NCBI RefSeq assembly: GCF_021654285.1
Contig: NZ_JAKFZS010000001.1
Location: forward strand, 1 to 64,000
Reading direction: 5' to 3'
Length of the DNA: 64,000 nt
Source: Pseudoalteromonas luteoviolacea
GTDB lineage: Bacteria > Pseudomonadota > Gammaproteobacteria > Enterobacterales > Alteromonadaceae
This document shows, in pieces, positions 20,054 through 28,985 of the stretch. The position numbers and the translations under genes are program-made. Each line of letters opens with the position of its first letter. The first letter of the stretch is position 1. Below the pieces are notes generated by a model. The model did no database searches. It was not told the origin of the DNA and saw only the letters and a program-made list of their open reading frames with translations.

Positions 20054-20076
20054 GACCCTTTCAGTATACGCTTTGA

Positions 20077-20102
20077 TAGAGCAGGCTGTTGCCTGCTCTT
20101 AT
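20077..20102 (+). terminator. Hairpin terminator between helicase and convergent gene
   Basis: GAGCAGGC (20079-20086) and GCCTGCTC (20091-20098) form a perfect 8-bp stem with a TGTT loop between two convergent genes. It may serve both strands. Confidence 0.7.
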
Positions 20103-20109
20103 CTGACAT

Positions 20110-21291
20110 TTATGGATATGTCACCGTCAATGGAGTAAGTTTTAAAGTGCCATTGAATGAATCATATATCCCGGTCATCGCAATGCTGCTCGCTTTGTTT
20201 TTCACTTGATACTGTGCTTCGGAGTAGCCATTATTCAGTGCGTCTTCAAGGCTGCCAAGCGGATTTCTTTGTATTGCGAAGTTATACAAAAGGTATGTAT
20301 TGTAATCACGTACGAACGTACCATGACTTAGAAATTCACCATGCTCTACTGGGATATCCCATGCAATAGTCGACTTCATTTTGCCCGTGTCTGCGTCCAC
20401 GCTATGGCTTAGCGTCATAAATTGTGACAAAAAAGCTTTACTATTTGGGTGTAATGCACCTAACTGAAATAGCTCAGACACACCTGCATTCCATAAGCCA
20501 ATGTCTGTTGCCATCACCTTCATATCCGAGGTTATGTCTTCCTTATAAAGGATAGATGAAACATAGCCATCTAAAGTCAATTGACCTTTAAATGGCAGCG
20601 CAATACCCATTGTATCCCATCGTGCATCATCAGCCCTTGGGTGCTCATAAATAGAATAATCACAATTGTAATAACGACTATTAAGACAATACACAATGTC
20701 GTTTTCACCATGCTGCGTTTCCAAATCACTTGGGTGTGCGATAGTTAATTGATAAGGCAAAGTAGTGTCAGACTGATGATTAACTAGCTCTAATAAAGCT
20801 TGCTTATCATACGTTATTTCACTAATACGGTCTTCCTCTACACCATTAACGTTATGAAGGCTGATCAACCATATTGCGAGTTCCCCCACCTGATTTAATA
20901 TCGCCGGTACTTCTGAGAGCGGTATGTTGATAGCCCATGCAAAATTATTTTGACGCTCTGAACCATATACTTGGCCACACATTAAAGTGTGATCACCCCA
21001 ATACACGTCAGCATATGCATATGTCAGTCCGTCACCACCAGCAAAGCGGGCCGTCAGGTTTTTCCCGCCCCCGCTTTCGGTGATGTCAAAGCCCAAAAAT
21101 CTTACACCCGATTTCTCACTAGACTGCGTGTTAGCAGTATTGGTTAACATACTGTCATGTCGAAATTGCTTTGACTCAGGCTGCATTGCCCCCCTTGGTC
21201 CACACATATTATCTACCTGTATGACCCTTGATTGTCCAAATGCCGAAAAGCAAAGAGCAAATAATAACAAAATACCCTGTAAATATTTCAT
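20110..21291 (-). CDS. hypothetical secreted protein, 393 aa
   Basis: Starts at 21291, where AAGGATCTGAAC precedes the ATG and a clean signal peptide begins (MKYLQGILLLFALCFSAFGQ). The frame runs 18 codons further upstream, but those do not look like a signal. The mature part begins near an MCGPRGAMQPES segment, has a few Cys, is rich in Tyr, Asp and Asn, and ends LKLTPLTVTYP. It looks like a soluble, beta-rich periplasmic or extracellular protein. I recognise no family, and its neighbours give no hint of its role. Confidence 0.65.
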   Translation of the reverse strand: MKYLQGILLLFALCFSAFGQSRVIQVDNMCGPRGAMQPESKQFRHDSMLTNTANTQSSEKSGVRFLGFDITESGGGKNLTARFAGGDGLTYAYADVYWGDHTLMCGQVYGSERQNNFAWAINIPLSEVPAILNQVGELAIWLISLHNVNGVEEDRISEITYDKQALLELVNHQSDTTLPYQLTIAHPSDLETQHGENDIVYCLNSRYYNCDYSIYEHPRADDARWDTMGIALPFKGQLTLDGYVSSILYKEDITSDMKVMATDIGLWNAGVSELFQLGALHPNSKAFLSQFMTLSHSVDADTGKMKSTIAWDIPVEHGEFLSHGTFVRDYNTYLLYNFAIQRNPLGSLEDALNNGYSEAQYQVKNKASSIAMTGIYDSFNGTLKLTPLTVTYP

Positions 21292-21719
21292 GTTCAGATC
21301 CTTGTAAATATTACGATTAAATATATCTGCGCAATTATCACTCAACTCACGCTTATATAGCCTATCTCTTTAATTAAAACAAAACACCTAAAATTTACAC
21401 AAAATACACATTTAAATTAATACTATTCTACTAAAACGCACTTTACCTAATGATTAAGTGTAATATTTTTGTAATAGACTTGATTGGGAATGTATAGATA
21501 ATCAGCAAAACAACATTTACAAACGGCTAAATTGTGATCATGCATACCATAGGTATCATCGGAGGTGTTGGACCCAGCGACCCCAAAACAAGAACACGGT
21601 GGCCTTTATCATTGATTTAAGCCCTACCAATTGCCCGATTTAGCTCTGATTGTAAGATCTTCATACTTTTATTGTTGAAATTTGATTCACTTATTGAAAC
21701 AATAAACAACAAAATAACA
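21292..21719. other. Gene-free stretch with racemase remnant
   Basis: AT-rich region between divergent genes. Apart from the short racemase-like remnant at 21540-21645 I see no gene. Promoters for both flanking genes must lie here, but no convincing Fur box or -35/-10 pair stands out. Confidence 0.5.
21540..21645 (+). pseudogene. Remnant of an Asp/Glu racemase-family gene
   Basis: The frame from ATG 21540 reads MHTIGIIGGVGP, the N-terminal signature of the aspartate/glutamate racemase family, and then turns into unrelated residues and a stop at 21618-21620. Two frames over, NTVAFIIDLSPTNCPI resembles the next conserved racemase stretch, as expected after a small deletion or frameshift. No further similarity is seen, so only about 100 bp of the gene survives. 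Confidence 0.5.
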
Positions 21720-22055
21720 ATGATTTTTATTTACATGAGCTTTCTCGCTATTATCCCCATATGGGCAGCTTCTATCCTGTTGTACCTGTCTAGCCCAAAA
21801 CAGCGCTTAATGGCAAAGCCGCTGAATAAACCCGTCGGCTACCTGAGTGCGATAGCACTGTATGTAGTTGCAAATGGCCTTTTTGCAAATACCTTCCCAC
21901 TTGTATCAGCACTTTTAGCGAGCATTGTGGTACTCATGTTGGGGCTGGTATCCGTCACAATTTTATCAGGTAAATCCAAACGTCTGTTTATGTCTGTATC
22001 GGTTTTACTCGTTGTACTTTGTACAACAGTGGGAGGAACGATTTATGTGGCCTAA
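21720..22055 (+). CDS. Small membrane protein of a PepSY operon (DUF3325-like)
   Basis: About 111 aa with three to four hydrophobic segments (FLAIIPIWAASILLYL at the N-terminus; VLMLGLVSVTIL and SVLLVVLCTTVGGT near the end). The position in front of a second small membrane protein and a PepSY protein matches iron/siderophore-associated operons, where DUF3325 and DUF3649 proteins accompany PepSY; the family call is by context. The start is unclear: ATG 21720, ATG 21735 and an upstream TTG are possible, none with a good ribosome binding site. It overlaps the next gene by 11 bp. Confidence 0.6.
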   Translation: MIFIYMSFLAIIPIWAASILLYLSSPKQRLMAKPLNKPVGYLSAIALYVVANGLFANTFPLVSALLASIVVLMLGLVSVTILSGKSKRLFMSVSVLLVVLCTTVGGTIYVA

Positions 22056-22293
22056 AACCATTCTTGGCTTTTTTGCCGGGTTATTTATTTCAATTTCATT
22101 GGCCCTCAACACCAACTTGATTTTACCCTTTGCTGAAGATACCCGGCTACTCATAGGACTCATTTTAGGCTTTCCTATTTGGGCTGGAATTATGGTGTGG
22201 GTCTATGCATTTGATACCACACTCAAAGCTGCAAAACATGTGTTTTTAGTTCTGCTCCCATCTGCACTCCTTAACGTTATTTTACTGGTATAA
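22045..22293 (+). CDS. Small membrane protein of a PepSY operon (DUF3649-like)
   Basis: 82 aa starting at 22045, where GGAGGAACG precedes the ATG. The reading frame is open further upstream, but that part is antisense-like shadow of the previous gene. It has three hydrophobic segments and the stretch GIMVWVYAFDTTLKAA, which resembles the iron-uptake-associated DUF3649 proteins. It lies 4 bp upstream of the PepSY gene and overlaps the gene before it, so the three are co-translated. The function is probably as a partner of the PepSY protein. Confidence 0.65.
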   Translation: MWPKTILGFFAGLFISISLALNTNLILPFAEDTRLLIGLILGFPIWAGIMVWVYAFDTTLKAAKHVFLVLLPSALLNVILLV

Positions 22294-22297
22294 CACG

Positions 22298-23896
22298 ATG
22301 AAAAACCAAACTTTAAAGACACTCACCAATGCACACGCTTGGATTGGTCTCATCATTTCATTTGTTTTGTTTATCGTATTTATTGCCGGATCAATTAGCC
22401 TGTTTAGAGCGAATATCGACACCTGGGAAAAAGTCTCTTTGATAGGTGAGCATGCGCCGCATAGTAAAGGTGTGTCCTATGATGCCGTGCTCGCTAAACT
22501 CGATGAGCAATATCACGTAGATACGCACCATGGCTTCTATTTATACGAGCCATCAGAGCGAAACCCATTCGTTCAAGTCTACTTTGCCGTTGAGCTTGAT
22601 GAACCACACCCAGAAACCGGCGAAGATCACCAAGACATGTACTTATTGCTCGACCCAATAACAGGTGATGTGATTGCCGACGCCAATGACTTTCAATACG
22701 CCAATTTTGTATACCATTTACACTATGATTTAGGCCTCGGGCGCATTGGCTTATACTTTGTCGGTATTATTACCCTATTCTTTTTTGTCGCCCTGCTCAG
22801 CGGTGTCGTGATCCATTGGCGCAAATTGTTTAAAAACTTTTATCAATACCGCTTTGGCGCAAACAAAGATAAATGGCTTGATGCACATAACTTGATTGGC
22901 ACCATGGGCTTGCCATTTCATATCATGTACGCATTCACAGGCCTGGTCTTCAACCTGGTGATCATCTACCAAATCTCGTACGCACTTATTTTGTATCAAG
23001 GTAGTCAAGAAAAAGTACTCCAGGCCGCTGGGTTTAATGAGCCTCACATTGAAGAAGCTGACAAACGCATGCCGATGCAAGGCATTGATGCACTATACCC
23101 CAGAGCCATGGAAGAAATGGGGGATGTTACGCTCAGGCTGATGATGATAGAGCATTTTGGTGATGAGAATGCTGTATTAGTGTTTATGGCCAAAAGCAAT
23201 GACGAGTTCTCTAACGAAGTAGATGTACGTTATACCCTTAAAGATCAGCAGCAAATATATATCACCACTGACAACTACGACAATAACTTGCGTGGTGGTC
23301 TTGCAACGATTGCCAGCTTACATTTTGGCGACTTTGCTGGTTATGGGATGCGTATTGCCTTTTTCATTCTTGGGTTAGCAACCGCGTATGTGATCATTAC
23401 TGGTAATCTCATGTGGATCAGCAAACGCGCCAAACAAAAGAAACAAAGCAAACGTAGTCTTAACTTTGTTACTCGCTTAACCTCGGGGGCATTTATCGGT
23501 TGCATGGCTGCTATTGCCTTAGGCGCTGTTGCAGCAAAAGTCATCCCACTTGACCTAGCAGGCCGTATGACCAGTATTCAAGCAATCGTGTATATTAGCT
23601 TTTTCATTAGTATCATTGCGTCGCTGTTCATCAAACAACAACCTATGTTCTGTCACTACACCTTGAAATTATCAGGACTGTTGTACGCCTTGGCTGCACT
23701 ACTCAATATGCCAAATTACCTGCAATTTGGTAATGTGTTATCAAACATGGTATTGGTGGATCTTGTGATAGTTGATGTGATGTTAATCACGATTGCCAGC
23801 TTATGTTGGTATGGCGCGTTGAAGTTTGCGAAGAAAACGGAGCAAGCACAACAGGATATTAGCCAGCCTGACGCTGAGTTAAGTACTGCACCATAA
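22298..23896 (+). CDS. PepSY-associated TM protein (PiuB-like)
   Basis: 532-aa inner-membrane protein with the family layout. TM1 (~residues 14-34) carries NAHAWIGLIISFVLF. It is followed by a periplasmic PepSY-type region, TM segments with FVYHLHYDLGLGRIGLYFVG and WRKLFKNFYQYR, a long second loop, and a C-terminal TM block. Conserved His (HAWIG, YHLHYD, DAHNLIGTMGLPFHIMYAFTG) suggest haem or metal binding, and relatives act as ferric-siderophore reductases in iron uptake. That role is inferred here. It is the last gene of a three-gene operon and is followed by a terminator. Confidence 0.85.
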   Translation: MKNQTLKTLTNAHAWIGLIISFVLFIVFIAGSISLFRANIDTWEKVSLIGEHAPHSKGVSYDAVLAKLDEQYHVDTHHGFYLYEPSERNPFVQVYFAVELDEPHPETGEDHQDMYLLLDPITGDVIADANDFQYANFVYHLHYDLGLGRIGLYFVGIITLFFFVALLSGVVIHWRKLFKNFYQYRFGANKDKWLDAHNLIGTMGLPFHIMYAFTGLVFNLVIIYQISYALILYQGSQEKVLQAAGFNEPHIEEADKRMPMQGIDALYPRAMEEMGDVTLRLMMIEHFGDENAVLVFMAKSNDEFSNEVDVRYTLKDQQQIYITTDNYDNNLRGGLATIASLHFGDFAGYGMRIAFFILGLATAYVIITGNLMWISKRAKQKKQSKRSLNFVTRLTSGAFIGCMAAIALGAVAAKVIPLDLAGRMTSIQAIVYISFFISIIASLFIKQQPMFCHYTLKLSGLLYALAALLNMPNYLQFGNVLSNMVLVDLVIVDVMLITIASLCWYGALKFAKKTEQAQQDISQPDAELSTAP

Positions 23897-23914
23897 CCAT
23901 GACCTACGCAAGGT

Positions 23915-23943
23915 AGCCCAGTTTAACAGCTGGGCTTTTTAAT
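23915..23943 (+). terminator. Rho-independent terminator after the PepSY gene
   Basis: AGCCCAG (23915-23921) pairs with CTGGGCT (23930-23936), followed by TTTTTAATT. Confidence 0.8.
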
Positions 23944-23960
23944 TAAGTGGGTCACTTTGA

Positions 23961-24500
23961 TTACTCACATTTTTGATTCATGTTATCTGCGTTTAATTCT
24001 GCCAATAACTTCCATGAACTGGTGGTCACTAAGGCTAGTGTCCATATGACCAACCCCACAACCAAATATAACGCCTTCTCAATACCAAGAAATAACAGCA
24101 CTGCAACAACGCCGAACATCAAGTAAGTTAACATCGAAAGTAAGTAGATTTTACTCGCACCAGAGACCTGTACGGCATAGTCACACTTGTCTTTCAGTTC
24201 GATCTGTAGGCCTCTTGTAGTAATAACAAATGCGTAGAGTGCAACTAAAAATAACGGTATGGTGGTGCCCAATAGACCCGCTTTAGGGATAATAAAAATG
24301 AGTGCAAATATCACCAGAAACAAAAAGGCTTTAAAGGTGTGCTGTGCCAGTCTTTTTACTCGAACAAACTCAGGATGATTTAGCAACTCATGACGCAAAG
24401 ATAAACTCACGAAAAGCAAGCCTGCAAACGTTGCACTGACTTGTGACAAGACGGAGTAAAAGTCATGCCAAGTCTCTATAACGGAATTAAAATCTACCAC
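23961..24500 (-). CDS. hypothetical membrane protein, 179 aa
   Basis: Four to five hydrophobic segments. The N-terminus WHDFYSVLSQVSATFAGLLFVSLSLR follows a pattern common in small uncharacterised membrane proteins, with a short Trp/Tyr-rich helix leading into TM1 and the LLFVSLSL motif. A charged loop follows (HELLNHPEFVRVKRLAQHTFK). The C-terminus is ADNMNQKCE. It is monocistronic, converging on the PepSY operon. No function can be assigned. Confidence 0.65.
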   Translation of the reverse strand: MVDFNSVIETWHDFYSVLSQVSATFAGLLFVSLSLRHELLNHPEFVRVKRLAQHTFKAFLFLVIFALIFIIPKAGLLGTTIPLFLVALYAFVITTRGLQIELKDKCDYAVQVSGASKIYLLSMLTYLMFGVVAVLLFLGIEKALYLVVGLVIWTLALVTTSSWKLLAELNADNMNQKCE

Positions 24501-24646
24501 ACTACTTTCCTTAATAATTCAGGCTATTAATTGCTTATTTTTACACAATCCTAAAACAAAAAAGAGCAATAAAAAGCCAGTAGACGAAGTAATTCAGTGA
24601 TTTATATAAATAGCAGGTGTACTCACACACCTGCTACAAGTTGTTT

Positions 24647-26467
24647 TTACAGTGCGTCTCCAGCACGATTTATGGCATCAAATTGATGGCCATCAGGTCC
24701 GCCATCTCGAAGCGGAATAAGCGCATTAATTTCATTACTACCAGACAAGGCATCCGGGTCAGTTAACGCGTGCAAAAATGCTGTAAGGTAACTGATTTGC
24801 GTCTCAGTAAAACCACGAATAATGGCATCGTCCCCCCGATCTGAGGCCGCACGATTTTGCGCATTCAATGCCAGAACATAATCTCCTGCCTCACCAACAA
24901 CCTGTTCACATTGCTCAGCACTCAAGTGCTTAAACTGCGGTAAACCACAGGTTTCGTGCTCACCATAAAAACGCTCTAACGACCCTGTCACATCTGAGTA
25001 ATGCTCAATAACACGCTCTAATGTGGCAAATACCCCTTTGTCTCCATACGGCGCGGTGATGCCCACATTTAATAAGCTTGGCATTCTAAATTGGTTTTTA
25101 AAGTTTCCATCTGCGACACCATGTACACCTATTTGCGGATACAACGGACCGCGAGTACGTTCAGGTGTAAACATCACACCATCATGACAATTTGCACAAC
25201 CTGCTGCGGTATAAAAAAACAAGGCCCCTCGCTTTTGCCCTTCACTCAGTTTTTGCTTCTCGCCCTCGATATAGTCAAAAAATGGGTTATCTATGAACAT
25301 AAATGACGCTTGGTAAGCGGCCATAGCACGCGCTATACGCAAGAAATTTATCTGTTCATCACCAAACGCCGCTACAAAGTGAGGCTTCCAATTATCGGAT
25401 AGACGCTGTGCGATAAACTCCCGGTAAGCTTGTGGCGATTCAAAACCGCTGGGGTCACCCATTTCTGCTGCTGCGGTTATCGGAAAATGAGCCTGTGCCA
25501 TCAACAAACGTAATGGATCTGAACTCTCTACCTCTTCATTCATCAAGCGTGTTACATCAAGTTCAGGTGTTTGTATATCTGCCGTTGAGACAGTACCCAC
25601 CTCACTATCGCGGTTCGCTTCTCGTAACCGTACCCGTTGATCCCAAAACATACTGTCAACCCAAAGTGCAGAATTACATATTGGTGGTGAATTTCTGCCA
25701 ACAGCAGGAACCGTCAGCCCATCACTGCGGCCCAGCCCCATGACATCAGCATCTTCAGCATTCACACCAATAGATAGCGATAAGCCATCACTGCCGCAAC
25801 CTTGCGCAGGGTGATGACAGGAAGCACAGGAGGTATCAAAGTTCTGACTTAAGGCTTTACTAAAAAATAGGCGTTTACCAAGCTCTATCATTTGACTGTC
25901 TTCTTGTTGACGATAGCGCGCCACATATGCCTGCATATCTTCTAAGCCCGCTTTGAGCGTATAGTGCTCGATCAGCTTATCCATACAAGCATCCAGCTCC
26001 TGCGCTGGTATAGCATCCAGATCATTAGTGCCGCAGTGATCCACCAGCCTAGCAATCCCTACTCTGATCACCGAACCATTACGCATACCATCATTGGCAA
26101 CATCGGTAAGTGTTTTTACACTATCGGTATTGGAACGTTGACTGATTTGTCTGCCCTGTGCTCTTGCCACAGCCACAACATGGTAAGTGTGCTCAAAATT
26201 AGGGTTCGCTGATGTATCAACATAAAAGGGCATTTTAGTACGACCAATGCGTTTACCATCACGAAATACGCGATAACCCGTAATGCCTTCAACACCAATA
26301 GGTGCCTGCCAACTCAGCCCAACTTCAGTTGTTGAGTGCACTTTAGCAATCAACTGAGTGGGCGCGGAAGACTCTATGGGTATGCTGGCATGAAGTGATG
26401 ACGCCCATATTGTCAAAGGGATGAGTAAAAGTAGATTTATCGATTGACGGTAGCTTTTTCCAAACAT
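24647..26467 (-). CDS. Di-haem cytochrome c peroxidase family protein with N-terminal FN3 domain
   Basis: 606 aa with a signal peptide (residues ~1-28) and a fibronectin type III-like module (~35-120: PTQLIAKVHSTTEVGLSWQA then GYRVFRDGKRIG and YVDT). The catalytic part is of the CcpA/MauG type, with two c-haem sites, CASCHH (~residue 216) and CANCHD (~422). The protein would act in the periplasm, reducing peroxide or oxidising a protein substrate. The domain order FN3-peroxidase is uncommon in my experience. A remnant of its 5' end is repeated at 30813-30865. Start ATG 26467 has GGAGGAACTGCA upstream. Confidence 0.85.
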   Translation of the reverse strand: MFGKSYRQSINLLLLIPLTIWASSLHASIPIESSAPTQLIAKVHSTTEVGLSWQAPIGVEGITGYRVFRDGKRIGRTKMPFYVDTSANPNFEHTYHVVAVARAQGRQISQRSNTDSVKTLTDVANDGMRNGSVIRVGIARLVDHCGTNDLDAIPAQELDACMDKLIEHYTLKAGLEDMQAYVARYRQQEDSQMIELGKRLFFSKALSQNFDTSCASCHHPAQGCGSDGLSLSIGVNAEDADVMGLGRSDGLTVPAVGRNSPPICNSALWVDSMFWDQRVRLREANRDSEVGTVSTADIQTPELDVTRLMNEEVESSDPLRLLMAQAHFPITAAAEMGDPSGFESPQAYREFIAQRLSDNWKPHFVAAFGDEQINFLRIARAMAAYQASFMFIDNPFFDYIEGEKQKLSEGQKRGALFFYTAAGCANCHDGVMFTPERTRGPLYPQIGVHGVADGNFKNQFRMPSLLNVGITAPYGDKGVFATLERVIEHYSDVTGSLERFYGEHETCGLPQFKHLSAEQCEQVVGEAGDYVLALNAQNRAASDRGDDAIIRGFTETQISYLTAFLHALTDPDALSGSNEINALIPLRDGGPDGHQFDAINRAGDAL

Positions 26468-26807
26468 TGCAGTTCCTCCATAATGACTACCTGGATTTGT
26501 TGGGGTTATGTCGGTAACCTACTTGGTTTTCCATATATCTATCCCGATAATAAAAACAAATGCATTAAAATCAGGTAATTAACAGGAACTAGGCCACCAG
26601 CACTGACTATGGAGATAAAATAAGGAAAAAATATGGATAATTTAAAAAACGACAACCATAAAGCATTAAATTTGACTTCAAAATATTAAATAGAGTCACT
26701 GAAAAGTATCAGTGATTTTGCTAGTGGTTATACCTTTAAGCTAGCCTGCAACTCCGAAATATGAAATAATTACCTCACTTGGAAACTAATATTTTATAGA
26801 TTGTTAA
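26468..26807. other. Gene-free stretch between peroxidase and small membrane gene
   Basis: 340 bp between divergent genes with no reading frame. Parts of it are recognisable again at 30866-31054, in the second copy of the tandem duplication. It should contain promoters for both flanking genes; none stands out. Confidence 0.6.
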
Positions 26808-27146
26808 ATGGATTTAAACTATCCCATAGAGTCTACTTTCTTAGTCTTATCACTGTTATTTGCCATTACCCTAATACCCGCCAAAGTCACAATCCAGTTT
26901 ATTGGTGCTGACTATGGCAATATTTTGCGCTGTGCACTCGCAGTATTCATTGCCACAATCACGACCTTATATGCAATAAGTGCCATTGATCATCTAATCG
27001 GAGTCATATTGTTATTCGCTTGGCTAGTCTTTATTTTTAATCGAATTTTAGGTATGTCTAAATCTTGGAGTAGTCTATTTACAATTTGGCTGGTACTCAT
27101 GCAACTTGCTGTATTGCATGGACTTGGTGAATATGGTCTGAAATAA
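26808..27146 (+). CDS. hypothetical membrane protein, 112 aa
   Basis: Three hydrophobic segments (residues ~10-28, 42-60, 64-82) and a fourth near the C-terminus. The conserved-looking piece FNRILGMSKSWSSLFTIWLVL is not one I can place. Its first 14 codons and upstream region recur as a decayed copy at 31055. It converges with the first lipoprotein gene. Function unknown. Confidence 0.6.
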   Translation: MDLNYPIESTFLVLSLLFAITLIPAKVTIQFIGADYGNILRCALAVFIATITTLYAISAIDHLIGVILLFAWLVFIFNRILGMSKSWSSLFTIWLVLMQLAVLHGLGEYGLK

Positions 27147-27197
27147 ATCGTACACTAACCTAGCTCAACCTAGCTTACTTTTGGCACTTAGAAATGC

Positions 27198-27217
27198 AGC
27201 TTGGCTTCAGCCAAGCT
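27198..27217. terminator. Bidirectional hairpin between convergent genes
   Basis: AGCTTGGC (27198-27205) and GCCAAGCT (27210-27217) form a perfect 8-bp stem with a TTCA loop, between the small membrane gene and the first lipoprotein gene. Confidence 0.6.
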
Positions 27218-27234
27218 ACAATCCAAATTTTTAA

Positions 27235-28632
27235 TTATTGATTTTGATATTTCTCAAAGAAATACACCGCCTGTACAAAAGATTTATACTCTTCACGGTC
27301 AAAATCAACAAATCGAGAAGATTGTCTAAACTCTCTATAATCTTTGAAGCCCTGTGGCGCATGAGGGTGGCCAAATATCGCAATTTCAAAACTTTGCATA
27401 GCAGAAAATTCTGCACTGTTAATGTCTAACAATTCACCAAATTGAAAGGCTGGTATAGTGCCCGATGTATCGCTCACTACATTCCAATTAACTGATTCGC
27501 CAGCAGAATCCGTAGGGTTTAAATACCACGACACTGCATGAAACCTATCATCCAAGTTGCTAAAGTCGTAATCAAAGCTAAAGCTGTTATTCATATTCCC
27601 AGATAAAAATCCAGCTTCAATACCTTTTGTATAATGGGTTGGCGGTTCAAATTCTAGTTGCCCTGTTTCTGTGATACTCGAACGAGAAGCATAATACCTG
27701 TCAACTGTATACTCGCCTACCGTTACCTCTTCATCCCAACGAGCTCGATACTGGTGCGCATCAGCTAAATCTGGAAAAATGAATTGCATAGCTGTTGTTG
27801 AAACAGAGAAAGTAACATCATATGGCTGATCGCTCTCTTGCGTTTTTTTATAAGATACGATGGATGCATTCCCAGCAAAGTCATCTTCTTCATTGTCAAC
27901 AGGCACACCATCATAGATAAAGTCTTCTGCAACCAATTCAATTGTTAATGGCGTAATATAGTGTGAAGGTTCAACTTGTGCAGCTTTTGCAATCGAGCCA
28001 TCTGGTGATACCAAGGCAAACCGGAAGACATCATCTCCAGTGCAATTTTCAATTTCTGATAGTCCCGGACCAGCAACCAAATGATCTGATATCGGTAAAC
28101 CAAGGATATGGCCCCTTTGGGTAATGACTGAGTAGTTTGGGTACGTAGACTCAATTTCAGTATAGTCCACTCGCAGTGTGCGACAAGACGATACAGTTGG
28201 AGCAGTACAATTTTGATAAGCTTGAGGCGCTGAAACACTAATTGTTCCTAAATTTAGTCCATCTTCTATGTCCATATGGGTCACAACTTTGCTTCCATAA
28301 ACCAAACGGTCTTTTACATCAAGATCGACAATAGAAATGTGTTTAGCATTGGTTGGAATACTTTCTTTAAATATACCATCTTCATTTGATGTGGCTTCCG
28401 CAACAACGGCTCCCTCTGCATCATGAAAAACAATGTTGACGTTTGGCTTTGGCTCTTCTCCAGCACAGCCATTAAACACGGTTTTTAATTCTATGCTTTT
28501 TAGGGCAGGCGGTGTCACAGGGTTTGGCTTTTCTGTTACTACAGGGTCAGTTCTATCTTTTGATGAAGAACCGCATCCAGCAAGACCCAATGCAGCAACG
28601 ACAGGGAGAAGTACAAATAAACCACTTTTCAT
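27235..28632 (-). CDS. Lipoprotein paralogue A1 of a duplicated family
   Basis: 465 aa with a lipoprotein signal peptide, lipobox LAGC with Cys20 and then CGSSSKD. Residues ~45-135 look like a carboxypeptidase-regulatory-like beta domain (IELKTVFNGC, NVNIVFHD, DGIF, HISIVD). The remainder is a beta-rich region with VDYTEIES, EDFIYDGVPVD, FSFDYDFSNLDDR and TIPAFQFGELLDIN. It is very similar along its whole length to the paralogue at 31192-32589. There is no Asp at position +2, so outer-membrane sorting is likely. Function unknown. RBS AAAAGGAAAAAAA precedes the ATG. Confidence 0.75.
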   Translation of the reverse strand: MKSGLFVLLPVVAALGLAGCGSSSKDRTDPVVTEKPNPVTPPALKSIELKTVFNGCAGEEPKPNVNIVFHDAEGAVVAEATSNEDGIFKESIPTNAKHISIVDLDVKDRLVYGSKVVTHMDIEDGLNLGTISVSAPQAYQNCTAPTVSSCRTLRVDYTEIESTYPNYSVITQRGHILGLPISDHLVAGPGLSEIENCTGDDVFRFALVSPDGSIAKAAQVEPSHYITPLTIELVAEDFIYDGVPVDNEEDDFAGNASIVSYKKTQESDQPYDVTFSVSTTAMQFIFPDLADAHQYRARWDEEVTVGEYTVDRYYASRSSITETGQLEFEPPTHYTKGIEAGFLSGNMNNSFSFDYDFSNLDDRFHAVSWYLNPTDSAGESVNWNVVSDTSGTIPAFQFGELLDINSAEFSAMQSFEIAIFGHPHAPQGFKDYREFRQSSRFVDFDREEYKSFVQAVYFFEKYQNQ

Positions 28633-28985
28633 TTTTTTTCCTTTTTATTTTTATAAAAATCACTTTTTCTCATATATTTTAAAGCATTATAAAGGGGGAC
28701 TACAACCTACTCAGGTCACTTTTCTTAAGATCAGCATATGTAAATAAATGACTGAAGATCAAATTAGATATATGCCCCTTGGTCATTTTTTGTCACGGCT
28801 ACATAACTGACTTGCTGTCAATGTTTGTATTGAAGTACTGATTACAAGATCTATTGATGGTTTGTTTCACTTCAACACAACTTGTGATTCAGCAGGGGGT
28901 GAGATTAATAGGCCTTTGAGTGATATCAAACCTCATGCAGACGGCATTAATACCACTTTAATCAATAATTCAGCACATACAGTAC
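28633..28985. other. Gap between lipoproteins A1 and B1
   Basis: 353 bp where the second duplication copy has only about 70 bp. The plus strand from 28748 holds a reading frame interrupted once by TGA (28808-28810) that then runs to 29014, possibly a gene remnant, but with no family I recognise. Confidence 0.35.

Noticed and set aside
21720..23896. Fur box in front of the PepSY operon
   Set aside because: The region is AT-rich but no stretch matches the 19-bp Fur consensus well enough to report.
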